Below are positions 20,264 through 28,588 of a DNA stretch of 35,865 bases, one piece after another. This stretch comes from a virus. Below the pieces are notes generated by a model. The model was not told the DNA's origin. It made no database searches and saw nothing but the letters and a program-made list of their open reading frames with translations. The stretch lies in the IMG/VR virus record IMGVR_UViG_3300009788_001279, positions 1 through 35,865 of that record, one strand, 5' to 3'. Every line of letters starts with the position of its first letter. The first letter of the stretch is position 1. Position numbers and translations under genes: made by a program.

Positions 20264-22714
20264 TTAATTATTATTAAACTCCTCATCCCATTGCTTAGCA
20301 AGCTTTGCCATATCATACTGCTTTCTTGACCATTTCATAAGTGGCGTACGTTTCTTCTCAAGCTCATTCTGATTCTTTAGTAAGTGGATAGTAGCATCTG
20401 CAATAGATGAAAGATCTACCTTTACACCGTACTTAGTACTCACCGTTTCGTTTAGAGCCGCATGTGGTGTACAAACAGGTACCGCACCCATTGATTGTGC
20501 AATCATGGCACCAATACAGGAGATCTCGTAGAACTCTGTTGGATAGATCCATATAGAAGACTCAGCTGCTAACTTATGGTGTTCGCCTTGGGTGACACGC
20601 CCGAGTTCTTGTACGCCTTCGCTATTAGCAATCATCTCAACCATCTTGGATTTAAAGTTTCGCATCCAATTTCCGCTCTCGGTCCCTTCTCGGCTATTCA
20701 TTAGTTTATCAAAAGTATTCCATCCGTATATAATCTTGAGCGTAGCTTCAGGCACTTCCTTTCTAATAGACGGCCACATCTCAAGTAGATTATCAAGCCC
20801 TCTATCATATGAGGAAGCATAAAACAACTGATATGGATTACGGGCAATAGTAGGCTTTGCCATAGAATCAGTAGCACTAAGGGCTACAGCTTTCTGCTCA
20901 TCCGCCCACTTCATAGCCAATGAATTCAAACCATTACTAGTCATGAAGAATATATCTTCATCTTCTATGCCATGGCTTTTCTTAATAACATCTTTATGTG
21001 CCTGACTAAGCACTATTCCTTTATCAGCTGAATAGAATATTGAAGCGTTAACATCTCCATAATGAGTATCATGTAACCATAGGTATTGTTTTTTAGCTTT
21101 TATGATCTTGGTAAATACATCCGGTCGTCTTAGTGATACGAATACATCACACTTCATTTCAGTATCCCATTTGCGATAGTCTTCATATCGTACACCATAG
21201 AACTCTTTGCCTGCAGCATTACCACATTGATTGTAAATAACTACTTTATTATCGAGTTTCACAAGTTCTCGTGCTATCTGTATTGTCATACCTTCGCTAC
21301 CACCAATGCCCTCCTTTATATCGCTCTCGCCATTCCACTCTCCAATCCCTTCGCCGGCCCATATGACAATAGACTTACTACCACTTAACTTTACTTTACG
21401 AGTCTTACGTCTATAATCATGCATGCTTTCCTCAATAATCCTTCTAACTGTTGGATCATCTAGCAAATCGATAGGAATGGCTTCACGTAATCTATCAGCA
21501 TGATTCATGTTATTGCCCGATTGTAAATAACGCATGATATGGTTTATACCATTGATCGCTTGATTCCTTAGAATATCCTTCTCAATCATAAACTTCTCTT
21601 GCTTAACGTTCTCATCACCTGTCATCTGTAGTAACTCATTAATAAGCTCTGAAGCTTGTTCTATCATTCCTTTTTGTAAATACGCATTAATCTTAATACG
21701 TCTTGGAAGTATGACATATTCTAACTCATTAATTGGCAATGTAGTGTTAGGCAAGTCCCTTCCTAAAACCTTATCAGCATAATGAATTGCTTCATCCCAT
21801 TCACCAAGCGTTGTGTATGCCTCGGCCAGTATAATGTATGAATCTGAAAATGCATTATCGTACTGCAATGCCATGCTCGCGCTCGCAATAGCCTTGTCGA
21901 GTTCCCCTAAGCTCATATATGCACGTGCCATTTTAATATGCACTTGATATAGAATCCCTTTATTGTCAGTCTTTCTATCGAGGTATAATTGGTAGTACTT
22001 CAAAGCTTGTTCGTATTCTTTATGCTCCCAAAAGTCATATGCATAGTGGCTAAGCATTTCATTATCCATATTTTTAATACCTTCTTCTTCCTCCTGCGCT
22101 TTCATTATTAAATGATTACGTCTACCTGTCTCTAGTACATTTTCATTCTCTCGCTCATGCTGTACATAAACCTGGTCGTTTTCAAATACGTTCACCCTTT
22201 GTTCAGCCTTAAAGTTCTCATGTACACGATTGGCCCACTTACCTTTAATACTTAAATCTATTATTCGTTCTCTTTTCTGAACAACAGGCTTGAGGTTGCC
22301 ATCACCTTTGGCGTATACGTATGTTAGTACACAAAAGTGAAGATTCTCATTGTTCATTTGTTCGACTAGAATGGGAATACCTTCAGGGTTTACAAGTACA
22401 TCATCTGAGTCAATCCAGAACGCATAGTTAGCTTTAGCCTTTTTAGCTAGTTTAAATGAATCATTTCGTGGGGATGCAAAATCTCCTAGTATCTTGTGTC
22501 CATTGACTTCAACAAACTTATAATCGGGGTTTACTTTAACATGGAATTCTTTAACATTATACTTACACCAGTCCTTCCAGACTTGCACGGTATTATCAGA
22601 AGATCCAGTATCAACTAGGCAATAAGCATCAAAAATACCTTTTGTGGAGTTTAGGGTACGTATGATCTGCTTTTCACGATCCTTAGCGATCATACAGAGA
22701 GCAACTTTGTTCAT
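20264..22714 (-). CDS. Three-domain glycosyltransferase: GT2, TPR, GT4 (816 aa)
   Basis: The N-terminal ~190 residues are a GT-A (family 2) domain: KVALCMIAKDREKQIIRTL, CLVDTGSSDNT, then FWIDSDDVLVNPEG with the DxD metal site at about 102-105. The middle (about 205-380) has TPR repeats (EQALKYYQLYLDRK, ARAYMSLGELDKAIASA, LAEAYTTLGEWDEAIHYA). The C-terminal ~370 residues are a GT-B (family 4) domain: SIVIWAGEGIGEWNGES, GIGGSEGMTIQIAREL, YASSYDRGLDNLLEMWP, IYPTEFYEISCIGAMIAQS. SunS-like GT2-TPR proteins are known, and a GT4 extension makes a bifunctional enzyme that could add two sugars in sequence. It is the first gene of the island, after a promoter-like site. Confidence 0.9.
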   Translation of the reverse strand: MNKVALCMIAKDREKQIIRTLNSTKGIFDAYCLVDTGSSDNTVQVWKDWCKYNVKEFHVKVNPDYKFVEVNGHKILGDFASPRNDSFKLAKKAKANYAFWIDSDDVLVNPEGIPILVEQMNNENLHFCVLTYVYAKGDGNLKPVVQKRERIIDLSIKGKWANRVHENFKAEQRVNVFENDQVYVQHERENENVLETGRRNHLIMKAQEEEEGIKNMDNEMLSHYAYDFWEHKEYEQALKYYQLYLDRKTDNKGILYQVHIKMARAYMSLGELDKAIASASMALQYDNAFSDSYIILAEAYTTLGEWDEAIHYADKVLGRDLPNTTLPINELEYVILPRRIKINAYLQKGMIEQASELINELLQMTGDENVKQEKFMIEKDILRNQAINGINHIMRYLQSGNNMNHADRLREAIPIDLLDDPTVRRIIEESMHDYRRKTRKVKLSGSKSIVIWAGEGIGEWNGESDIKEGIGGSEGMTIQIARELVKLDNKVVIYNQCGNAAGKEFYGVRYEDYRKWDTEMKCDVFVSLRRPDVFTKIIKAKKQYLWLHDTHYGDVNASIFYSADKGIVLSQAHKDVIKKSHGIEDEDIFFMTSNGLNSLAMKWADEQKAVALSATDSMAKPTIARNPYQLFYASSYDRGLDNLLEMWPSIRKEVPEATLKIIYGWNTFDKLMNSREGTESGNWMRNFKSKMVEMIANSEGVQELGRVTQGEHHKLAAESSIWIYPTEFYEISCIGAMIAQSMGAVPVCTPHAALNETVSTKYGVKVDLSSIADATIHLLKNQNELEKKRTPLMKWSRKQYDMAKLAKQWDEEFNNN

Positions 22715-22735
22715 GAGTCTATTCGTTTATATTTA

Positions 22736-22764
22736 AAGGTAACAAGAACGTAACACGTTGTCAA
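22736..22764 (-). promoter_or_regulatory. Promoter-like sequence before the carbohydrate island
   Basis: The minus strand has TTGACA at 22764-22759 and, 20 bases after the TTG, TACCTTTA (22741-22734), five of six fixed bases of the Bacteroidota -7 element TAnnTTTG with the usual spacing. As a sigma-70 site, TACCTT at 17-base spacing is weak. The spacer contains a perfect AACGT-GTT-ACGTT hairpin, which could be an operator. It lies in a 75-base gap between a fibre-region gene and the first glycosyltransferase. Confidence 0.5.
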
Positions 22765-22789
22765 CTATTTTCTAATGATTTCTATTTAG

Positions 22790-23047
22790 TTAGTAATTTC
22801 CATAAGGTCGATGCTGGCTGGGTATGGGTTTCCACCCCATGCTTTTCTCTGGATCGAGATTCGTACATTGATAACAGATATATGTAAAGTTTCCGACTAC
22901 TACTTTACCTGCTAGTGTCATTTCATTATCGATGACGAGCTTTTGGTATTGAATACCTTCGATGGTCCATGGATCTTTTGGTTCTATTACTCTAGATTCT
23001 TGAGCGTACATATCGTTGAATTGTAAAGCAGCTTGCTGTAGTGTCAT
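22790..23047 (-). CDS. Small protein at the end of the fibre block (85 aa)
   Basis: ATG 23047 overlaps the stop of the preceding structural gene by one base (TGATG), so I prefer it over the ATG six codons upstream. The protein begins MTLQQAALQFNDMYAQES and contains CYQCTNLDPEK, which might bind metal, and a C-terminal WKPIPSQHRPYGNY. It is the last gene before the promoter of the carbohydrate island. It may assist the virion protein next to it; family unknown. Confidence 0.65.
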   Translation of the reverse strand: MTLQQAALQFNDMYAQESRVIEPKDPWTIEGIQYQKLVIDNEMTLAGKVVVGNFTYICYQCTNLDPEKSMGWKPIPSQHRPYGNY

Positions 23048-24471
23048 CAAAATAGTTCCTTCCAAAGTAAATCAGCCGCAATCGTAGCTGAAGTAACGGA
23101 TGCCCCTGCAATTGTCAATGTTTCTCCAGGTGCTAGTACTATTTTAAAGTCTGATAGATTCTTGCTTTCCTTATCATTCTTACCTGCAAGATCAACATCT
23201 AAAATATCAATACCACCTGTAATGGTAGTACCTGCAACATCTATTTCTACAATACTATCTGTAGTATTGATATCGTTCCATACAGGTGTACCTCCTAATG
23301 TCGCATTCTTGATTAATCTGACACCACCGAGGTTATTTGCTGCATTGGCTTCTATAGCAGCACCTACATTCTCCACAAGGAAGTCTATAAAGTTTGTTTT
23401 ACCAGCATATTGAGTCTTATTTCTTATTGTGAATATTGCAATCTCAGTAGTAACCAAGCTCTTTAGTTGAGTTCCTGATGAAAACTGTGGCTGGTGAAGT
23501 TCGATGTGTTCTGTCTTACCTTCTACAAAGTACCCATATGATGCCGACTTAACAGTGATGTTATCTGTTGTTGCTTTGTTATCTGCAAACATAGAAAAAC
23601 TCAAGTTAGGATTGAACATAGAAGGTACTGTGTTTTGATTAGCGTACTCAATAGTGTGGACTGGTACAAATTGATTTCTTGCTTTATCTGATTCAACCCA
23701 CAATCTAATTGGACCACCGCCTAACCACTGATATTGTATTGCAAATATATTAAGTTTTGTATGATCCAGTGTCATGCCTGATTGTCCTGTTCCATCTAGT
23801 GGGTCATCCCAATCAGCTTGTGCTACTGTGAACTTAACATCATTCTGATATCTATGTAAACCGAAAATAGTGCCTTCGTACCCAATCATGAGTCCATTCA
23901 CGAAGCTTGCAGATGAACCAACTTCGTCGCTTAATCCGATTACCATACATGTACCTGCAGCAGGTGCTGAGAATAAAGTTGAAAACCTGAGTAATCCACC
24001 TAATCCTGATTTATATCTGGCATGTACCCGAGTTTGTAATAGTGCACCACTAGCAGTTGTAGTTGAAGTACTAACTACAGCCATAGCTTCTGCCTGTGTG
24101 ACAGTGCCACCATTATTAGTGGTATTGACGTTTAACTCCGTGTTATCCACAGTATATTCGAAAGTACCTAGAAATATAGGAGATAGCTCGGCAGTTCTTA
24201 AGTCGCCAAATGCGGATGTTGTTGTTGAGATATCAGTATTGATAATGTTCATGATTGCCTCACGAAGTTCTTCAGCACTCGTTACGACAGGCATAGTAAC
24301 TTCGTTAAAATCTAACACCACTTTTTGTCCTGATGCATCGTATACTTGTACCAGATCTGTTGGGGTTCTTGGAACGACGAAGACTGAAGCGTTTTGTTTG
24401 GCAATATTACGTATTACGCCATCAACATCGAACTTAACTGTCTTGCCATCTTCTGTAATTTGAGTTGTCAT
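23047..24471 (-). CDS. Virion appendage or fibre protein, probable jelly-roll binding domain (474 aa)
   Basis: This 474-residue protein has an N-terminal ~100-residue region (KTVKFDVDGVIRNIAKQN, SAEELREAIMNIINTDIST) and a central beta-rich domain: RFSTLFSAPAAGTCMVIGLSDEVG, GLMIGYEGTIFGLHRYQND and FAIQYQWLGGGPIRLWVES. The latter is the pattern of beta-sandwich binding domains in many phage structural proteins. The C-terminus is rich in Gly/Thr/Ile, with the end GETLTIAGASVTSATIAAD. It sits with the fibre genes, so a surface-exposed adhesion protein is likely. Family by pattern only. Confidence 0.75.
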   Translation of the reverse strand: MTTQITEDGKTVKFDVDGVIRNIAKQNASVFVVPRTPTDLVQVYDASGQKVVLDFNEVTMPVVTSAEELREAIMNIINTDISTTTSAFGDLRTAELSPIFLGTFEYTVDNTELNVNTTNNGGTVTQAEAMAVVSTSTTTASGALLQTRVHARYKSGLGGLLRFSTLFSAPAAGTCMVIGLSDEVGSSASFVNGLMIGYEGTIFGLHRYQNDVKFTVAQADWDDPLDGTGQSGMTLDHTKLNIFAIQYQWLGGGPIRLWVESDKARNQFVPVHTIEYANQNTVPSMFNPNLSFSMFADNKATTDNITVKSASYGYFVEGKTEHIELHQPQFSSGTQLKSLVTTEIAIFTIRNKTQYAGKTNFIDFLVENVGAAIEANAANNLGGVRLIKNATLGGTPVWNDINTTDSIVEIDVAGTTITGGIDILDVDLAGKNDKESKNLSDFKIVLAPGETLTIAGASVTSATIAADLLWKELF

Positions 24472-25787
24472 TATTCGTCTTGTAGTACTATAAAAATAAG
24501 AGTTGATGCTGCCGACCCATCTGTTGTGGTGCTACCTACAGCTTTAAATGCTCCGCGTGAAGTCACGCCAGCCATTCCTTTTACGTTTACAATCGTTGAG
24601 TTCTCGTATAAATCTTGTGGAAATCCCTTGATAAATACATCATTAGAAAATGCACCTAGTGCGACATTAAAAGTGGCATCACCACCCTTTCCTACCGTGG
24701 TAGTATACGATTCAAAAGTAGCTAGCTTCCCGTCAGGCACAATGTACCTACCACCTTGGGAAACCTCGTTTCCTTGTTTTATTATTAATTTTCTTTTTGA
24801 TACGGTGTCTGGCACACCACCTGTCAAATCGTCAGATTCAGCTATGTAGATATCCCCTTGTAGTGGGGTAGATCCTAGATTGAATGCTTGTTGTACATGG
24901 ATATGTGGACCTCCTGATATAGCTACTTGAGATTGCCCATTTGTGAAGCCAAATACAAGTACTCTACCGTAATTAGCATCTAGCATATCGATAAATAGTA
25001 AGTTACCCACATCTGAAGCACTAGTGCTGGAAATGAATAATGTTGTTGCGGTATCGAGAAATGCATAAGTTCCACCTAATCCGCTAATGTCTTGATCACC
25101 CAGAGAGTTTAAGAGGTTTTCATTACGGCCAAAGACAACTACATTGTCGAAGCCTGGAGCTTGACCATTGGATAGAGCGTGCAGCCAGTCACGCGTGAAG
25201 ACATAGCCATTTTGATCTACCAAAGCTCTTGACTCCTTCCCGCCCGCACTAAATGAAGTAGTAAACGGCAATGGCATTTTACTTATAATATTACCACCAA
25301 CAGAAGCTATTTGATTTATAAACTTACTTCCATTACTTAACCTCACGGCTAACGGGTTATCCTCTTCTGTATATCTATCTAAATCAGCCTTAACATCGAC
25401 AGGCTTATCGAGTGTAGGGATCCTATCAGTAATCTTAGATACAATAGCATCTATCCATGCCGGTCTTTTTATACCAATACTTGCTGGAAATTTGATTGGT
25501 CTAACTTCTTGCAGATTGACTACTTCAACTTTTTGCTTCTTGGACGCTTTCTGCTCAGGGACTTTTAGTGTTATCGAACTAATAGCATTAATTAGTTTTC
25601 TATTTTGCCTCTCACTTAGATTTGTCAGCTGCTTAACAGACTCAACCAAATCAAGTTCTTTCGATTGTCTTAGTGCATTCTCCTGTAATGACTTTTGTTT
25701 CTGATCAAGTAACCGTGAGTAGTACTCCTGCTCGTCTTCAGGTAACTCATTAATGATATTTACTATTTCACTTACTGTTTTTGCCAT
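24471..25787 (-). CDS. Virion appendage protein, paralogue B (438 aa)
   Basis: The first ~190 residues are paralogous to the protein at 27656-28588: INELPEDEQEYYSRLL, VVNLQEVRP, PLAVRLSNGSKFINQI, GGNIISKMPLPFTTSFSAGG and KESRALVDQNGY all align. After this shared module the C-terminal ~245 residues differ completely and are beta-rich with Gly/Thr/Ser (NSLGDQDISGLGGTYAFLD, RGAFKAVGSTTTDGSAAS). The N-terminal part starts with a charged coiled coil and may dock the protein on the virion, with the C-terminus as a variable tip. The upstream AAAGGAAG is one of the few Shine-Dalgarno-like sequences. Confidence 0.78.
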   Translation of the reverse strand: MAKTVSEIVNIINELPEDEQEYYSRLLDQKQKSLQENALRQSKELDLVESVKQLTNLSERQNRKLINAISSITLKVPEQKASKKQKVEVVNLQEVRPIKFPASIGIKRPAWIDAIVSKITDRIPTLDKPVDVKADLDRYTEEDNPLAVRLSNGSKFINQIASVGGNIISKMPLPFTTSFSAGGKESRALVDQNGYVFTRDWLHALSNGQAPGFDNVVVFGRNENLLNSLGDQDISGLGGTYAFLDTATTLFISSTSASDVGNLLFIDMLDANYGRVLVFGFTNGQSQVAISGGPHIHVQQAFNLGSTPLQGDIYIAESDDLTGGVPDTVSKRKLIIKQGNEVSQGGRYIVPDGKLATFESYTTTVGKGGDATFNVALGAFSNDVFIKGFPQDLYENSTIVNVKGMAGVTSRGAFKAVGSTTTDGSAASTLIFIVLQDE

Positions 25788-25824
25788 CTTTGTTTTCTTC
25801 CTTTATCTATATATGGCAAGTAAA

Positions 25825-26163
25825 TCATGGTTTAGCCGGGTATATAACGTCACCTGGACTATCGTAATCCTGTGGTATATCTCTAAGAGATTGCCTATAA
25901 GTTCCCCATTCTGTTTGTTCTGAGGCGCTTAACTGTGAATCTTTTAGTTGGGTCCAATCCGAATCTACTAGCAACTTGCCACGTTCTGCTCTAATCCCAA
26001 CCCACTTCTGATTGTCTGTTTCGACATCAGCGGGTTCTGGTGTATTACCTTCGATAGCAAACCACCCCTGATACTCCTGCCAATCTCTATTTCCCTCATC
26101 ATCAGGAATAGAGGCTCCATCTAATACCCTTATCACTCCTGTACTACCGTTTAGTTTATACAT
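25825..26163 (-). CDS. Tail fibre assembly chaperone-like protein (112 aa)
   Basis: This 112-residue protein has the pattern of caudovirus tail-fibre assembly chaperones. WVGIRAERGKLLVDSDWTQL, then SEQTEWGTYRQSLRDIPQDY and a C-terminal VIYPAKP match the family's IRxxRxxLLxxxDWTQ and WxxYRQxLRDxPxQ blocks. It directly follows the fibre gene at 26180-27655. It probably helps fold or trimerise that fibre. Confidence 0.85.
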   Translation of the reverse strand: MYKLNGSTGVIRVLDGASIPDDEGNRDWQEYQGWFAIEGNTPEPADVETDNQKWVGIRAERGKLLVDSDWTQLKDSQLSASEQTEWGTYRQSLRDIPQDYDSPGDVIYPAKP

Positions 26164-26179
26164 AATATTTTTAGGTTAA

Positions 26180-27655
26180 TCATAGTTCAGCATCTGCAGT
26201 ATATTGAAATATTATCCTTTCATCTAAAGCAATGGCAGTTGAATCGGTATCGTCAACACTCAAAAATGAGAATCCATTGTCAGCCACGCCACCGGCTGTA
26301 ACTCCTTGTCTATCAGCAGCTCCAATCGCAATTGTACTCGTTACATTAACAGCGTTATGTTGGTAGATCAGTACAGTAGGCGCGTTTCTCATTCTGACAC
26401 CGAAAAGACTGCTCTGTTGTATACTCCCAGCTGTACTACCAGCAGTAGCTGTTCTAGTTTGAAATCTAAATGCACCGGCACTAGTGCTAGTACCGGGGTC
26501 AGTACCCGACTCATATGATTTTGCATAATACCTTAGACTCTTATTTAATTCACTGACTATGCTATTAGGAACGTAATCTGTTGCAGTAGCTCTTATCTCT
26601 AGTTTAACAGTTGCTAGATCGAGGATATCGCTAGTTGCAGCATCGGTGTCATCAACCCAAATGAACACTCCAATATTATTTAGTCCAGATGTGTCTAAAG
26701 AGATACCATTAATAGTAAATGTTTGGAAACTCGCTGCTAATGCCAAATCAGTCGCCGTATTCTCAAAAGTCCAGTTAGCTACGAGTGTTGGGTTAGCGCC
26801 TTCTGATCCCCACGCCGATACAACATCGCTAGTTACGCTATCTGCAGTTCCGTCCCACGAAACTACGGCAGCCCTTATATTACGAATAGCAGCGCCTGTG
26901 GTTTTCGCTTGAAACGAAAGCGATACACTCTTACCCCTGAGAGGTATTGAATCCTGGGCTTCTAATATCGTTAGATGTCCAAACTTCCTGTCCGCTGTTG
27001 CTACAAGAGACCTTTGGTAATATCTAGCTCCCTCAGGAGGAGAAGATGTTTGTTGGCTTACGTCCACTGTATCATTTCCATCAGACAACAAAATCCACCT
27101 ATCAGTTAGATACGTATCATCATTGTTGAGAGTTACTGTTCCTGCTGTGAAGGAAGTGCCACGTTGCCATACATCAAAACCCCCATTAATAAGTATGTTC
27201 TGACCTATGCCACCAGCACCAGCACTTACTGCGCGCCACCTAGTAGTTGTACTATCATACTGCAAGACTACAACACCATCTGCTGCTATTGTTCTGTCTG
27301 CTTCTAATGCAAACCTATTAGCAGCCGTAGAACTAGCGTTCTCGTCTTTTAATACAATATCAAAACTTCCAATGTTATGTATTATAATCAACCTACCATC
27401 CGTTCCACCAACAAGACCCGTGATGTCTCTACTCGCATCTGTTGATAACCTTAATGTCGATGCATCCGCGAGACCTGTAGGGTTAAAGTTGTCTTCGTTA
27501 GATGTGATCTGAGCAGGTGAAATATCACCACTCAATTGTAATGCCTTACTGATGTCTAGGTTTCCTGTGATGGGATCGTTAGAAGCATCAATCTTAAGGT
27601 ATCTCTTATCTAAAACACCTACACCTGGTTGTGAGTGCCATCCTGGGCTAGACAT
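26180..27655 (-). CDS. Tail fibre protein (491 aa)
   Basis: The N-terminal region VGVLDKRYLKIDASNDPITG and NLDISKALQLSGD has the short repeat typical of fibre shafts. Residues about 150-175 carry the fibre-type motif QNILINGGFDVWQRGTSF followed later by TDRWILLSDG, a pattern found in many phage fibre and receptor-binding proteins just before a beta-sandwich domain. The remainder is Thr/Ser/Ala/Gly-rich and beta-dominated. The next gene is a tail-fibre chaperone. This is the best candidate in the window for a receptor-binding protein. It starts directly after the preceding stop. Confidence 0.85.
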   Translation of the reverse strand: MSSPGWHSQPGVGVLDKRYLKIDASNDPITGNLDISKALQLSGDISPAQITSNEDNFNPTGLADASTLRLSTDASRDITGLVGGTDGRLIIIHNIGSFDIVLKDENASSTAANRFALEADRTIAADGVVVLQYDSTTTRWRAVSAGAGGIGQNILINGGFDVWQRGTSFTAGTVTLNNDDTYLTDRWILLSDGNDTVDVSQQTSSPPEGARYYQRSLVATADRKFGHLTILEAQDSIPLRGKSVSLSFQAKTTGAAIRNIRAAVVSWDGTADSVTSDVVSAWGSEGANPTLVANWTFENTATDLALAASFQTFTINGISLDTSGLNNIGVFIWVDDTDAATSDILDLATVKLEIRATATDYVPNSIVSELNKSLRYYAKSYESGTDPGTSTSAGAFRFQTRTATAGSTAGSIQQSSLFGVRMRNAPTVLIYQHNAVNVTSTIAIGAADRQGVTAGGVADNGFSFLSVDDTDSTAIALDERIIFQYTADAEL

Positions 27656-28588
27656 TTAGACTACGAAGTAAAATAAACGTTGATTAGCTGTTGATCCTAT
27701 TGCAAAGGCTGTAGTTGGCGTATCCACTTTTAGCAACATGCCTTCTCCTGCACCTAATTCAAAACCATCTGTAACATCAGCTGCACCACTAGTAACATCT
27801 GAATTACCTATATATATGATGCCCGCATTACTATTGCCGGCCTTTAGTTGCACACCGAACGTTGCAGCTATAGATGTACCAGTTATTTGTATCGCAGATA
27901 TGCCAATTCCTGTTTTCCCACCGTGATCAAATGTAGGCGCTACCTCCACAGCCGGTGGAACTGTCACGCTTACACCGGGAGATGTCAAAACATCTACTTG
28001 TATATGGCCATCAGTATCCACAAGTGCCCGGCTCTCTTTGCCACCTGATGCAAACGATGTTGTGTATTGGAGTGGTGCCTTACTAATTATATTGCCGACT
28101 CCCCTAGTAAGCTGTGTTATGAACTTATTACCATCACTAAGTCTCACAGCAACAGGACTCTCAGGATCAAATATATCAAAAGTGCCAAATATACCGTTAA
28201 TTGATTTCTCTAATCTATCCGTATTTGTCCGTAATTCTGATACCAACCATTCTTGCTCTTCAATCTTACTAATTTGAAATGTATTGGGGAACTGCATTTC
28301 TTGAAGGTTAACTACTTTTACTTCTTTCTGTGGATTAATCTGCTTAGTCTTCTGCACTTCTGGAACTTTGACATCAATAGCATCAATAGCTTTTAGTATT
28401 TTATCGTTCTGTTTTGAACTAGAGTTAACGGCTTGCTTCATGTCCTCACCTAATTGTACAAATTCAGCCTTTCGTATTTCTTCTACATGTAGCCTCTCAT
28501 TCTTACCTCTAAGAATATCTTTGTAGTATTCTCTCTCTTCAGGTGGAAGAGCATCGATCATGCTTTTAATTTTCGCTATTTTCTGCAT
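27656..28588 (-). CDS. Virion appendage protein, paralogue A (310 aa)
   Basis: This protein shares its N-terminal ~190 residues with the protein at 24471-25787 (IDALPPEEREYYKDIL, KVVNLQEMQFP, PVAVRLSDGNKFITQL, GNIISKAPLQYTTSFASGG, KESRALVDTDG). Its C-terminal ~120 residues are a different Gly/Thr/Val-rich beta domain (GKTGIGISAIQITGTS, GFELGAGEGMLLKVDTP). The N-terminus is a helical, charged coiled coil. It starts inside the end of the portal gene and may attach to the portal or neck region (inference from gene order). Confidence 0.78.
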   Translation of the reverse strand: MQKIAKIKSMIDALPPEEREYYKDILRGKNERLHVEEIRKAEFVQLGEDMKQAVNSSSKQNDKILKAIDAIDVKVPEVQKTKQINPQKEVKVVNLQEMQFPNTFQISKIEEQEWLVSELRTNTDRLEKSINGIFGTFDIFDPESPVAVRLSDGNKFITQLTRGVGNIISKAPLQYTTSFASGGKESRALVDTDGHIQVDVLTSPGVSVTVPPAVEVAPTFDHGGKTGIGISAIQITGTSIAATFGVQLKAGNSNAGIIYIGNSDVTSGAADVTDGFELGAGEGMLLKVDTPTTAFAIGSTANQRLFYFVV

